A stretch of DNA of 64,000 nucleotides. Source: Mycobacterium sp. D16R12 (lineage in GTDB: Bacteria; Actinomycetota; Actinomycetes; Mycobacteriales; Mycobacteriaceae). Below the pieces are notes generated by a model. That model saw only the letters and a list, made by a program, of their open reading frames with translations, searched no databases and was not told the origin of the DNA. Shown here piece by piece: positions 1-7,420 of this stretch (position 1 is the first letter of the stretch; each line of letters opens with the position of its first letter). The stretch spans positions 124,001 through 188,000 of the forward strand of contig NZ_MAFC01000021.1 of the NCBI RefSeq assembly GCF_002013465.1, in the 5' to 3' direction. Both the position numbers and the translations under genes were made by a program.

Positions 1-732
1 TGGGACTGGAACACGATCGTCATCGAGGGTTCCAACTGCCGCGAAATCGTGGACAACGTCACCGATATGGCGCACTTCTACTACATCCACTTCGGATTCC
101 CGACCTTCTTCAAGAACGTCTTCGAGGGCCACATCGCCTCGCAGTACCTGCGTACCGTCGGTCGTCCCGACGTGCAGCTGGGCGGTTCCTCGCAGTACAC
201 CGGCGAGCAGGTCCTGGATTCGGAAGCCTCATACTTCGGGCCGTCCTTCATGATCAACTGGCTGCACAACAACTACGGCGGTTACAAAGCCGAGTCGATC
301 CTGATCAACTGCCACTACCCGATCGACCAGAATTCGTTTGTGCTGCAGTATGGCGTCATGGTCCAGAAGCCCGAGGGCATGGACGAGAGGATGACCGGCA
401 AGCTCTCGCGCGCGATGACCAAGGGCGTGGGACAAGGCTTCCTGCAGGACGTCGAGATCTGGAAGAACAAAACCCGCATCGACAACCCGCTGCTGGTCGA
501 GGAGGACGGCGCCGTCTACCAGATGCGCCGCTGGTACTCGCAGTTCTACGTCAACAAGGCCGATGTCACGCCGGAGATGACAGACCGCTTCGAGCTCGAG
601 ATCGACACCAGCAAGGCCAACGAGTTCTGGCACGGTGAGGTCGACGAGAACCTGAAGCGCCAAGCAGACGAAAAGGCTTCCGCAGAATCTCAAGCCGAGG
701 CCGAAGCTCCCGCCGAGGCGACGCAAAGCTAG
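1..732 (+). CDS. kshA: 3-ketosteroid 9-alpha-hydroxylase oxygenase subunit KshA (5'-truncated by window edge)
   Basis: C-terminal 243 residues of a Rieske-type steroid oxygenase, open from the first base in frame 1. KshA with its reductase KshB hydroxylates the steroid nucleus at C9, the step that leads to opening of ring B in cholesterol catabolism. The visible part carries the catalytic-domain segment DNVTDMAHFYYIHFG, where Asp and His are expected ligands of the mononuclear iron; the Rieske domain lies outside the window. The last 30 or so residues are an Ala/Glu-rich tail that is likely disordered. The next gene starts four bases after the stop and resembles Rv3527, which follows kshA (Rv3526) in M. 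tuberculosis. Family assignment is confident; the paralogue (several KshA copies exist in fast growers) is not resolved. Confidence 0.88.
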   Translation, partial: WDWNTIVIEGSNCREIVDNVTDMAHFYYIHFGFPTFFKNVFEGHIASQYLRTVGRPDVQLGGSSQYTGEQVLDSEASYFGPSFMINWLHNNYGGYKAESILINCHYPIDQNSFVLQYGVMVQKPEGMDERMTGKLSRAMTKGVGQGFLQDVEIWKNKTRIDNPLLVEEDGAVYQMRRWYSQFYVNKADVTPEMTDRFELEIDTSKANEFWHGEVDENLKRQADEKASAESQAEAEAPAEATQS

Positions 733-736
733 TGCC

Positions 737-1234
737 ATGACCGAAGTTTCAGCGGGGTCTTCCTTGACTGAGAAAAACACCAGCCCGCCTTCCGTGGAGG
801 AGCTGGCTCAGTCGATGCTGGCACTGCATGGCGCCCATGGAGAAGACGAGGCTCACGAATCCGCTGGATCGGGACGCTCGAATGGCCACTGGTCGAAGGC
901 GCCGGCATTCGAAAACGATCCAGAGCGGGCCACGCAGCTGCATGAGGCCACCGAGGGCGACAAGCAGCGGTATCTGACCTCCGGCCTTCAGGAGGTCGAC
1001 TGCCGGTTCTGCCATGGCTCGGTGATGGTCAAGAAACTCAGCCTCAATCACACTGCTGTGCAATGGAATACCGCGGCGGCCGGCCGGTGTGCCTTTTTCG
1101 CGCAGATGCGCGAGGAGGGCACCAACACGGCGCGCGTGCGCGGGTGCCCACGTCTGTCCGACAGCATCGCGCATGCCATAGCCGAGGGCTGCCTCGACCA
1201 GATCTGCACGGCCGCCCCGCCCGGGGACGGCTGA
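737..1234 (+). CDS. Conserved hypothetical Cys-rich protein, Rv3527-like
   Basis: A 165-residue protein starting at ATG four bases after kshA, so probably cotranscribed. The N-terminal half (to about residue 85) is polar and low in complexity. The C-terminal half has a VDCRFCHGSV motif (CxxC) followed by single cysteines in GRCAFF, RGCPRL and EGCLDQIC, a pattern that could hold zinc or an iron-sulfur centre. Size, position and cysteine pattern fit the unstudied Rv3527 family found beside kshA in mycobacteria. A role in delivering or maintaining electrons for steroid oxygenation is only a guess from context. The gene ends one base from the convergent dtd gene. Confidence 0.7.
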   Translation: MTEVSAGSSLTEKNTSPPSVEELAQSMLALHGAHGEDEAHESAGSGRSNGHWSKAPAFENDPERATQLHEATEGDKQRYLTSGLQEVDCRFCHGSVMVKKLSLNHTAVQWNTAAAGRCAFFAQMREEGTNTARVRGCPRLSDSIAHAIAEGCLDQICTAAPPGDG

Positions 1235-1235
1235 T

Positions 1236-1667
1236 CTACAGTTCCAACAGCACGGTCACCGGACCGTCGTTGATCAGTTCGACTTGCATATCCGCGCCGA
1301 ACACGCCCATTTCCACGTGTGCGCCGAGATTCCGCAGGGCGTCCGCGAACGCCGTCACGATAGGTTCGGCGATGCCTCCCGGAGCCGCCGCGTTCCACGC
1401 CGGACGACGTCCCTTCTTTGTGTTGGCGTACAGCGTGAATTGACTGACCACCAGTATCGGGGCGGCCAGGTCGGCAGCGGACTTCTCGTCGTCGAGAATG
1501 CGCAGTTGCCACAGTTTTTCCGCGAGCTGCGCGGCCTTGTCGGCATCGTCCTCGTGGGTGATACCCACCAGCGCCAGCAGCCCCTGACCTTCGGGGCGGA
1601 TCGCGCCGACCACCGCGCCGTCCACGGACACCGACGCCGAGGCGACTCGCTGCACCAGAACACGCAC
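1236..1667 (-). CDS. dtd: D-aminoacyl-tRNA deacylase (DTD)
   Basis: A 143-residue protein of normal family length. It cleaves D-amino acids (and glycine mischarged on tRNA-Ala) from tRNA in the cytosol. The start [17 protein letters not shown], the catalytic [17 protein letters not shown] segment and the C-terminal [11 protein letters not shown] stretch match the two active-site motifs (SQxTL and NxGPVT). It lies on the minus strand directly downstream of the flavoprotein gene with a one-base gap, so it is probably translated from the same message. Nothing unusual is seen in the active site. Confidence 0.95.
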   Translation of the reverse strand: MRVLVQRVASASVSVDGAVVGAIRPEGQGLLALVGITHEDDADKAAQLAEKLWQLRILDDEKSAADLAAPILVVSQFTLYANTKKGRRPAWNAAAPGGIAEPIVTAFADALRNLGAHVEMGVFGADMQVELINDGPVTVLLEL

Positions 1668-1668
1668 G

Positions 1669-2973
1669 TTATGACCCTATCAGCGTCGCCAATCGCTCCG
1701 CCTGCGCCCTGATCTCCGCGAATGCCGTTGTTTCCCAGAGGTTCCCGCGCCGCAGCGGCCCGAGTGTCCACATCGGCACCACCCCCGGAAGAAGCCTTCC
1801 TTCGGCGTCGGTATCCAATCCGAGGTTCTGTGGACCGGGCTTTACCATGCCGTCGGCAAGGAGTTGACTCCAGAGCGGATCGGTGCCGGCAGTGATGTCG
1901 TATTGCGGTCCGGTGCAATTGATCACCGCGCGTACTTCCAGGACATGCCCCGTCGACAGCGTCGCCCGGACTCCGTTACCGGCGGCAACGGAATCCGCCA
2001 ATTCTGCACGATGGAGCTGCAACTCCCCCTCACCGAGGTGCCGATCGACCTGAGCGGCGGTCTGCGGCGCCATCCGGTGCCGGTGAATGTCCCATAGCCT
2101 GCGGTATTTTCGCAGGAAGTGGGCACGCTCATCGTCGGTCATGCTCGCCCAGAGCACACCGGCGTGGGGGCGCAATGCATCCACGGCCACGCACGCGTCG
2201 CCGCCCTGAGCGATCACGTCCTGGACATAGCGCACCGCGCTCTCCAGCACCTGCCCGCGATCGATAGCGAAGGCAGGAGCCCGCGCCGGCGAGGGTTGAT
2301 CCAGTCGATGCGCCCGCGGCAGGAGCCCACTGCGGGATATCGCGTGCAAGACACGATCGGGCCGCCGCAGTGTGCAGGCGAGGTCGGCCATCGTCAGACC
2401 CGTTCCGACGAGCAGCAGATCTCCGTCTTCCGGAAGGCCGTCGAGTGCACCCGGGCGCCAGGGGTCGTTCACAAACAGCGCGCTATCACGCAACCACTTT
2501 GGTGCCCAGGTGGTTCCGGGAGTATTGGGCCCGGCTGCCAGAACCACGGCGTCAGCGTGCACGCTGTCGCTATTACACAGGGTGACCGCGAGTGCCTGGC
2601 CGCGCACGGCCACCGCGACCGCCCGGCGATGGATACGGGTCACCCGATCACCGCGCGCTCCGTCGAAGGCACTGGAGAGATAACGTCCGAACAGTCCCCG
2701 GGGAACGAAATCCTCGGGGCCCGCGCTCGTGAGGCCATTGCGGCCCAGCCACGCCACGAAATCCAGTGGCTCGCCGGCATCGGCGCTGAGCCTGCCCGCC
2801 GGGACATTCAGGAGATGGCGCGGATCTGTGGTGCGATACGGAACGCCTGGCCCCGTACTCGTGTCGGGGTCGATAACGGTCAGACGCAGCGCCCTGGAAT
2901 CCTTGCGCCGCAGTAGGTGCAGGGCCGCAACCGTTCCCGCGGCACCGGCACCCACGACAGCGACATGGGTCAT
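1669..2973 (-). CDS. FAD/NAD(P)-binding protein (NAD_binding_9-type flavoprotein)
   Basis: A 434-residue protein starting [21 protein letters not shown], with the dinucleotide-binding glycine motif at residues 8-13. Later segments such as [26 protein letters not shown] and [10 protein letters not shown] resemble the second nucleotide-binding fold and the ATG-type motif of FAD-dependent pyridine-nucleotide enzymes. The family (FAD-NAD(P)-binding, HI0933/NAD_binding_9 type) has few known substrates. It sits between dtd and the sulfotransferase operon on the minus strand and could be its distal member. A 33-base tandem repeat separates it from the sulfotransferase gene. The exact reaction cannot be read from sequence. 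Confidence 0.75.
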   Translation of the reverse strand: MTHVAVVGAGAAGTVAALHLLRRKDSRALRLTVIDPDTSTGPGVPYRTTDPRHLLNVPAGRLSADAGEPLDFVAWLGRNGLTSAGPEDFVPRGLFGRYLSSAFDGARGDRVTRIHRRAVAVAVRGQALAVTLCNSDSVHADAVVLAAGPNTPGTTWAPKWLRDSALFVNDPWRPGALDGLPEDGDLLLVGTGLTMADLACTLRRPDRVLHAISRSGLLPRAHRLDQPSPARAPAFAIDRGQVLESAVRYVQDVIAQGGDACVAVDALRPHAGVLWASMTDDERAHFLRKYRRLWDIHRHRMAPQTAAQVDRHLGEGELQLHRAELADSVAAGNGVRATLSTGHVLEVRAVINCTGPQYDITAGTDPLWSQLLADGMVKPGPQNLGLDTDAEGRLLPGVVPMWTLGPLRRGNLWETTAFAEIRAQAERLATLIGS

Positions 2974-3030
2974 GGATGAGCCGCTTGCGCGAAGACCGAC
3001 AACACAGGATGAGCCGCTTGCGCGAAGACC
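2974..3030 (+). repeat. Tandem pair of a dispersed short repeat (33-base period)
   Basis: Two 23-base copies (2975-2997 and 3008-3030) are identical, with core GAGCCGCTTGCGCGAAGA and a preceding GAT. They start exactly 33 bases apart and the ten-base spacers are also similar. They fill the gap between the sulfotransferase stop and the flavoprotein start. The same sequence, as a pair with the same 33-base spacing but inverted, lies upstream of fgd1 (59734-59789). Single diverged copies overlap the thiD and fgd1 stop codons. Confidence 0.9.
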
Positions 3031-3034
3031 AACA

Positions 3035-4210
3035 TCACAGCCCCGCGAAGCGCTCCATCACCGCTTCCTTGCTCAGCCCATAGTCGGCGAGCGAGTAGAC
3101 ATGCTTGGGTGCGCGCGGGCCCTTTTGGCTTTCATCGTTCATCTTCTGCATCTCCACCAGAGCGGACGCCGAGAGCTCCAGTCCGAAGTGCCGATAGATG
3201 GATTCGACGGTGCCAATCGGGTCGGAGATGAAATCGAAGTAGTCGATATCGCAGAACTGTGCCTCGTCGTACTTGCTGCGTGCGGTCTTGAACGACTCAA
3301 GGCCGCGGGCCCAGGTATCCAGCTGATCGGCGCCGAGAGTGGCCCCGACGAAGGTCTCCGACCAGCCCGCCGTCGCATGCTCGTTGAGAGAGCAGACCGA
3401 GGCGATGATGGTCTCGGCCGGGCGATGTGTCTGGATGACCAACGCGTCCGGGTACACCTCCATGAGCGCATCAAGGGCGAACAGATGGCTCGGATTCTTG
3501 AGTACCCAACGCTTTTCGATGTCGTTGAGACCGATCAGCTGCAGGTTGGCCTTGTAACGCCGATACGCCGGTGTCCAGTCCTGACGCGACAGCCACTGGG
3601 CGTAGGTGGGCACGTGCGCCAGACATTCATACGACACCGAATGCACCGACTGCCGCAACAGCTGCCAGCATTCCTCGACCTCGGTGGCGGACATGTAATG
3701 CAGGCCCATGAATTCCGGATTCTCCACATGATGCTTGGAGAACTGCGCCTCGAGCTGCTGGTACACGGGGTTGGTGTCCCAGGTGTCACGCGCCGGCCGG
3801 GGCTGCGGGAAGTCGGCCAGCCACATTTCCAGACCCTGGTGCATCGGATCGGCGTTGAGAAGGCGATGCAGCGCGGTGGTGCCGGTACGGGGCAGACCCG
3901 TGACAAAGATGGGCCGATCGATCGCCACCTGCGCATGATCGGGATGCGCCTTGAATGCCGCCTCGCTGAGCAGCCTGGCCCCCAGTGCACCACGCAGGAA
4001 TACCCGAGACATCTTGGAGCCCAACGGAGTCAGCCCGGCCTCGCGGTGATAGGAGTCCAGCAGCACTCCGAGCGCTTCGCGGTAGTTATCGACCGACGCG
4101 TCCCCGAAGTCATCCAGGCCGATGAGCCGGGTGGCGGACTCGTGCAGATCGTCGACGGTGCCGACGCTGGTGCGCTGTGCGTTCGATTCAGAGTTCTTCT
4201 CAAAACTCAT
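3035..4210 (-). CDS. Sulfotransferase family protein, Rv3529c-like
   Basis: A 391-residue PAPS-dependent sulfotransferase-type protein (Sulfotransfer_3 class). The start is the ATG at 4210, preceded by an AAGGAGAT ribosome site; a longer in-frame extension overlaps the SDR gene and is unlikely. The 5'-phosphosulfate loop is VTGLPRTGTT (residues 103-112), and the 3'-phosphate-binding region is probably HRPAETIIASVCSLNE near residue 270. The M. tuberculosis counterpart Rv3529c lies at the same place near kshA. It is the third gene of an operon with the DUF1214 and SDR genes. The divergently placed IclR regulator and cysDNC follow next door; these make PAPS and share a leader element with this operon. 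The acceptor is unknown; a sterol or lipid hydroxyl is an inference. Confidence 0.85.
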   Translation of the reverse strand: MSFEKNSESNAQRTSVGTVDDLHESATRLIGLDDFGDASVDNYREALGVLLDSYHREAGLTPLGSKMSRVFLRGALGARLLSEAAFKAHPDHAQVAIDRPIFVTGLPRTGTTALHRLLNADPMHQGLEMWLADFPQPRPARDTWDTNPVYQQLEAQFSKHHVENPEFMGLHYMSATEVEECWQLLRQSVHSVSYECLAHVPTYAQWLSRQDWTPAYRRYKANLQLIGLNDIEKRWVLKNPSHLFALDALMEVYPDALVIQTHRPAETIIASVCSLNEHATAGWSETFVGATLGADQLDTWARGLESFKTARSKYDEAQFCDIDYFDFISDPIGTVESIYRHFGLELSASALVEMQKMNDESQKGPRAPKHVYSLADYGLSKEAVMERFAGL

Positions 4211-4226
4211 ACTGATCTCCTTGTGG

Positions 4227-5045
4227 CTAGGCGTGGAATTCGCCGCAGTTGACATCGAGGGCCTGGCCGGTGATCCCGCTCGCCAGGTCGGACGCGAGGA
4301 ACAGCACGGCATTTGCCACCTCATCGGTGGTCGGCAGCCGCTTGAGATCGGAGTTCGCCGCCGTGTACTCGTAGATCTGCTCGACGGTGCCGCCGTACTT
4401 CTTGGCCTGGTGTTCGAAGTAGCCCTTGAGGTTTTCGCCCCACATATAACCGGGCACGACTGAATTCACTCGAATTCCTTGCGGCCCCAGTTCCGTGGCC
4501 AACGATTGGGACATGGCCAGCAGCGCCGCCTTAGCGATCTTGTAACTGCCATAGCGGATCTGCGAGTGCCTGATGACCATCGAATTGATGTTGACCACCG
4601 CGCCCTTCGATTGGGCGAGCGCGGCGGCCAACTCCTGCGTCAGCCGCAGTGTACCGACCACGGTGAGTTCGACGCTATCGCGAATATGCTGGTAGTCCGT
4701 CTTCTCCAAGGATTTCATCGACGGAATGCTGAAGGCGTTGTTGACCAGAACATCAACACCGCCGAAGGTTTCCGTCGCACGTTCGACAAGATTGGCGACG
4801 CTGGCCTCGTCGGTGATATCCGTGGCCACGGCAAGGGCTCTGCGCCCGGCCGCGGTGATTTGTTCGGCCACCGCGTCGAGGCGTGATTGCGTGCGCGCCG
4901 CAAGAACGACATCCGCGCCGGCCGCGGCGAACTTGGTGGCCAGTGTGGCGCCCAGACCGGGGCCGATACCGGATACGACGACAACCTTGCCGGCGAAGTC
5001 CAGGAGACTCATGCCAGTTGTCGCTTCTTCGCCCGAGAGACTCAT
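4227..5045 (-). CDS. Short-chain dehydrogenase/reductase, Rv3530c-like
   Basis: A 272-residue classical SDR that interconverts an alcohol and a ketone using NAD(P). Motifs are the cofactor loop SGIGPGLG (residues 25-32), VNNA at 101-104, Ser155, and the catalytic YKIAK with Tyr168 and Lys172. The ATG at 5045 overlaps the upstream stop (TGATG) and has an AAGGATG ribosome site. An alternative ATG at 5012 gives a more typical SDR N-terminus but has a weaker site. It is the middle gene of the DUF1214-SDR-sulfotransferase operon, the order of Rv3531c-Rv3530c-Rv3529c. A steroid or side-chain hydroxyl is a plausible substrate from context only. Confidence 0.88.
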   Translation of the reverse strand: MSLSGEEATTGMSLLDFAGKVVVVSGIGPGLGATLATKFAAAGADVVLAARTQSRLDAVAEQITAAGRRALAVATDITDEASVANLVERATETFGGVDVLVNNAFSIPSMKSLEKTDYQHIRDSVELTVVGTLRLTQELAAALAQSKGAVVNINSMVIRHSQIRYGSYKIAKAALLAMSQSLATELGPQGIRVNSVVPGYMWGENLKGYFEHQAKKYGGTVEQIYEYTAANSDLKRLPTTDEVANAVLFLASDLASGITGQALDVNCGEFHA

Positions 5046-6217
5046 CAGCCCAACATCCTTGCGCCAATGGCGTTCTGGCGCTCAGCGATACGACTGCGCC
5101 AGCCCTCCGTGCTGATCTGATTCAGTGGGTAGTGCGGCAGTTTCGCGGGGACATCGCCGATAGCGACCACCTCGACCTTCGGGCCGTCGGCGGCCGTGAG
5201 CTGCCGATCGGCCCGCTGCCACCGGAACTGAAGGTATGCACGGCGGTGCCCCAGCGTCTCAATCCAGTTGGTGACACCAGGATTGGCATTGCTGACCACC
5301 ATCCGAATATTGCCGTCCGGGTCGACCTGAGCCTGGCTGGAATTCAGCGAGGTCTGGTGGTTGATGTAATCGAGCGAGATGTACCAGAGGCTTCCGAGCT
5401 GGAAACCCTGATACGGCGCATCGGATTTAGGAACGGTGATGATCATCGCCTGGTCGTCGGCCAGGTCGTAGTGGCCCACCGAGGAAAACTGGGTGGCCAG
5501 ACCGCCGGGCGTGAGCCGCGGCTCCGTCATGGTGTTGACAGGGAGGTTGTCGTAGAACCATTTGGGGAACTGCAACCACGTCTTGACTCGGTTGACCAGC
5601 TGCTTACCCGCACTTGCATAACGCTTTTCGATCTGTTCCTTCGTCAGCGGGGCCGGCGCCGTGCCTGCGGTGTCCACCCGCGCGATAGCAAGGCTGCCGC
5701 GCTGCTCGCGCCAGTCGCTGTACACCTCGCGCATGACCAGCTGCGCTGTTCCCGGCCCGAGCGTGAAGTAGTTGGGCCGAGACTCGCTGACCGCCCCTGG
5801 GCCAAATCTGACCTCGAAGCTGCCGTCACTCTCGATATGGATCTCGCGATCGTCGAAGGCGACGGCGCTGCCGGGCACATTCTTGTCGGTGTAGTCACCG
5901 CCGCCGAGCACCTGAAAGCTCAAATCGGCTGTGGTTCCCCGCTTTCCGGTGACAACGTACTCATGCTCACCGTTGACGCGGGCGCCGAAGTACAGGGTAT
6001 CGGGGTTATCCAGCCCCATCTTCGTGAACGGCCCGGTTCCGGAAAGCAGGAACGGATGATCACGGTCGGTGTGAAACGCCATGTGAGTGCAGGCCGCAAT
6101 CCCCTGCGCCAGATACTGGAGCCCCTCGAGCACATCGGCTTCAGTTTCGATGTGGGGTGCCGCGACGATCAGCTGCTCGGCTTCCGCGATCGCGGACGTG
6201 AATGCCTCGCTGTACAT
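5045..6217 (-). CDS. DUF1214-family protein, Rv3531c-like
   Basis: A 390-residue protein without signal peptide or membrane segments, starting at ATG 6217 behind a CAGGAGCGCC ribosome site. The C-terminal half (about residues 230-370, with YFSLDYINHQTS-like, MIITVPKSDAPYQGF and GDVPAKLPHYPLNQ segments) fits DUF1214, often paired with DUF1254 in envelope or lipid-linked proteins. It is the first gene of the operon that also encodes an SDR and a sulfotransferase, and corresponds in size and place to Rv3531c of the cholesterol region. No biochemical function is known. It is divergent from the IclR regulator across 119 bases holding the promoter and shared leader element. Confidence 0.78.
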   Translation of the reverse strand: MYSEAFTSAIAEAEQLIVAAPHIETEADVLEGLQYLAQGIAACTHMAFHTDRDHPFLLSGTGPFTKMGLDNPDTLYFGARVNGEHEYVVTGKRGTTADLSFQVLGGGDYTDKNVPGSAVAFDDREIHIESDGSFEVRFGPGAVSESRPNYFTLGPGTAQLVMREVYSDWREQRGSLAIARVDTAGTAPAPLTKEQIEKRYASAGKQLVNRVKTWLQFPKWFYDNLPVNTMTEPRLTPGGLATQFSSVGHYDLADDQAMIITVPKSDAPYQGFQLGSLWYISLDYINHQTSLNSSQAQVDPDGNIRMVVSNANPGVTNWIETLGHRRAYLQFRWQRADRQLTAADGPKVEVVAIGDVPAKLPHYPLNQISTEGWRSRIAERQNAIGARMLG

Positions 6218-6230
6218 GGCGCTCCTGACT

Positions 6231-6254
6231 GGTACAAATATGTACCGCAGTGGT
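6231..6254 (-). promoter_or_regulatory. Leader element shared with cysD; palindromic putative IclR operator
   Basis: On the minus strand this reads ACC-N2-TGCGGTACATATTTG-T-ACC and contains the perfect inverted repeat GGTACA-N4-TGTACC (6231-6246). The same block occurs before cysD at 7381-7404 with only three mismatches over 24 bases and the same orientation to the downstream gene. It lies about 20 bases beyond the putative -10 of the DUF1214 operon, so it would be in the 5' leader or act as a roadblock operator. The IclR product encoded next door is the obvious candidate ligand, by inference. Confidence 0.75.
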
Positions 6255-6267
6255 AGAATGCACCCCG

Positions 6268-6297
6268 ACAGTAGAGCGCTGCGCCCTGGTACGTCAA
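6268..6297 (-). promoter_or_regulatory. Putative promoter of the DUF1214-SDR-sulfotransferase operon
   Basis: On the minus strand there is TTGACG (6297-6292), an 18-base spacer and TACTGT (6273-6268), a fair match to a SigA-type promoter. Transcription would begin near 6260, just upstream of the palindrome at 6246-6231. Read by eye; start site not known. Confidence 0.45.
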
Positions 6298-6336
6298 GAA
6301 TGCCAGGGACTGCGCAGCGGCACAGGAGGTTTCAGA

Positions 6337-7248
6337 TTGGCCGAAGATCGAGGCAGGACGTCCCCGCCCACCGAACGCGTCATGGCCGTACTCAACTTCA
6401 TGGCACAGCACCGCACCGACCGCTTCGGGCTCTCTGAATTGGCACGTCGCCTCGGCCTGAGCAAGCCCACCTGCCTGGGCATCGTGACCACCCTTGCCGA
6501 ATCCGGGTATCTCATCAGAGACGACCGCGACAAGACGTACAGCCTGGGCCCCGCGCTCATCCGCGTCGGCAGAGCAGCCCAGGAGTCGCTGCGCGCCAAG
6601 CCGGCGAGCCGGGATCAATTGCTCACGCTGACGCGAGAATTCGGACATACCGCGGCGTTGTCCGCGGTGGTCAGCGATCGGGTGACCGTGCTGGAAGTGG
6701 TCAGCGACCCCGACCACCCCGTGCGGGTCGAGGTCGGCCAGAGCTATCCGTTCACCCCGCCGGTAGGCCTGATGTTCGTGCTCTGGGATACCGACGACAC
6801 CATCACCTCCTGGCTGGCCAAGGACCCGACCGCGCCCGGCCGCACCGCGGATGACCGGCTGCGGAAGGTGATCGAGGAATGTCGCGCCGACGGCTACCTC
6901 GTCGAACTGCTGACACCCGCCGGCCGGCAGCTGTACTCGCTCATGGCCGGGGTGCCCGGCGACATCCCCAATGAGCTGCGCGCGCTGCTCGGCGAGATCG
7001 TGTCGGGCATCGGCGAGCGCGTATACCTGCGCAGCGAGAACTACACCGTGGGCTCGGGAGCAAAGGTGCGCCACCGGGTGAACGTCATGTCGGCGCCGGT
7101 CTACGACCACAATGGCAAGCAGGCGATGGTCGCGAGCCTCTACATCGGCGACGACCTCACCGACGCGGAGATCACCACCCGGGCCAAGGCACTCGTACGC
7201 ACCGCGGACGGAATCACCGAACACATCGGTGGCATCAAGCCCGCCTGA
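6337..7248 (+). CDS. IclR-family transcriptional regulator
   Basis: A 303-residue regulator. I chose the TTG start at 6337 because AGGAGG lies seven bases upstream (6324-6329) and the protein then begins just before the winged-helix domain; an in-frame start at 6250 would add 29 unlikely residues. The HTH covers about residues 32-53 (LSELARRLGLSKPTCLGIVTTL). The rest is the IclR effector domain, ending ALVRTADGITEHIGGIKPA. It stands between the divergent sulfotransferase operon and the downstream cysDNC genes, both of which have the same palindrome in their leaders. Local control of both is inferred. A strong terminator hairpin follows the gene, so cysD needs its own promoter. Confidence 0.9.
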   Translation: MAEDRGRTSPPTERVMAVLNFMAQHRTDRFGLSELARRLGLSKPTCLGIVTTLAESGYLIRDDRDKTYSLGPALIRVGRAAQESLRAKPASRDQLLTLTREFGHTAALSAVVSDRVTVLEVVSDPDHPVRVEVGQSYPFTPPVGLMFVLWDTDDTITSWLAKDPTAPGRTADDRLRKVIEECRADGYLVELLTPAGRQLYSLMAGVPGDIPNELRALLGEIVSGIGERVYLRSENYTVGSGAKVRHRVNVMSAPVYDHNGKQAMVASLYIGDDLTDAEITTRAKALVRTADGITEHIGGIKPA

Positions 7249-7278
7249 CGTCGCCCTTCTCCCCGTCTCTCCCCGCTT

Positions 7279-7317
7279 CCGCCGAGTGTGCGCACCACTG
7301 CGCACACTCGGCGGTTT
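7279..7317 (+). terminator. Intrinsic-type terminator after the IclR gene
   Basis: A perfect 16-base-pair inverted repeat (arms 7279-7294 and 7299-7314; CCGCCGAGTGTGCGCA on the left) with a four-base loop CCAC, followed by TTTCGT. The T-run is short, as is usual in mycobacteria. It separates the IclR transcript from the cysD promoter. Confidence 0.75.
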
Positions 7318-7332
7318 CGTCCGTGCATCCCA

Positions 7333-7362
7333 TTGACACCCAACGAGAACACGTTCTACTCT
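7333..7362 (+). promoter_or_regulatory. Putative cysD promoter
   Basis: TTGACA (7333-7338), an 18-base spacer and TACTCT (7357-7362) give a plausible SigA-type promoter for cysDNC. The KstR-type box at 7345-7358 falls between and overlaps the two hexamers, a placement suited to repression. The leader then contains the shared element at 7381-7404 and a repeated TGGACCGAAT (7367-7376 and 7399-7408, start points 32 bases apart). Confidence 0.5.
7345..7358 (+). promoter_or_regulatory. KstR-type operator box
   Basis: GAGAACACGTTCTA fits the mycobacterial KstR pattern TnnAACnnGTTnnA except for the first base, with the inverted repeat AGAAC-N2-GTTCT. KstR is the TetR-family repressor of the cholesterol regulon. 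The box sits inside the putative cysD promoter. A second box of the same type precedes the KstR-like TetR gene (25927-25940). Confidence 0.55.
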
Positions 7363-7380
7363 GAACTGGACCGAATACGA

Positions 7381-7404
7381 ACCGATGCGGTACATATTTG
7401 GACC
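7381..7404 (+). promoter_or_regulatory. Leader element shared with the sulfotransferase operon
   Basis: Reads ACC-N2-TGCGGTACATATTTG-G-ACC, identical over 15 consecutive bases to the element before the DUF1214 gene (6254-6231, minus strand). The palindrome here has one changed base (GGTACA-N4-TGGACC). It lies 16 bases upstream of the chosen cysD start and about 26 bases beyond the putative -10. Confidence 0.75.
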
Positions 7405-7420
7405 GAATGGAGTTGTGGAA

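Noticed and set aside
229..780. Long minus-strand open frame opposite kshA
   Set aside because: GC-rich coding DNA gives long antisense frames; the plus-strand product is a clear KshA and the minus product resembles nothing known.
2729..4252. 507-residue plus-strand open frame
   Set aside because: It is antisense to the sulfotransferase and flavoprotein genes, both with clear family motifs, and its product is low in complexity.
7279..7317. Operator palindrome for cysD
   Set aside because: The 16-base-pair stem with a four-base loop directly after the IclR stop is better explained as a transcription terminator.
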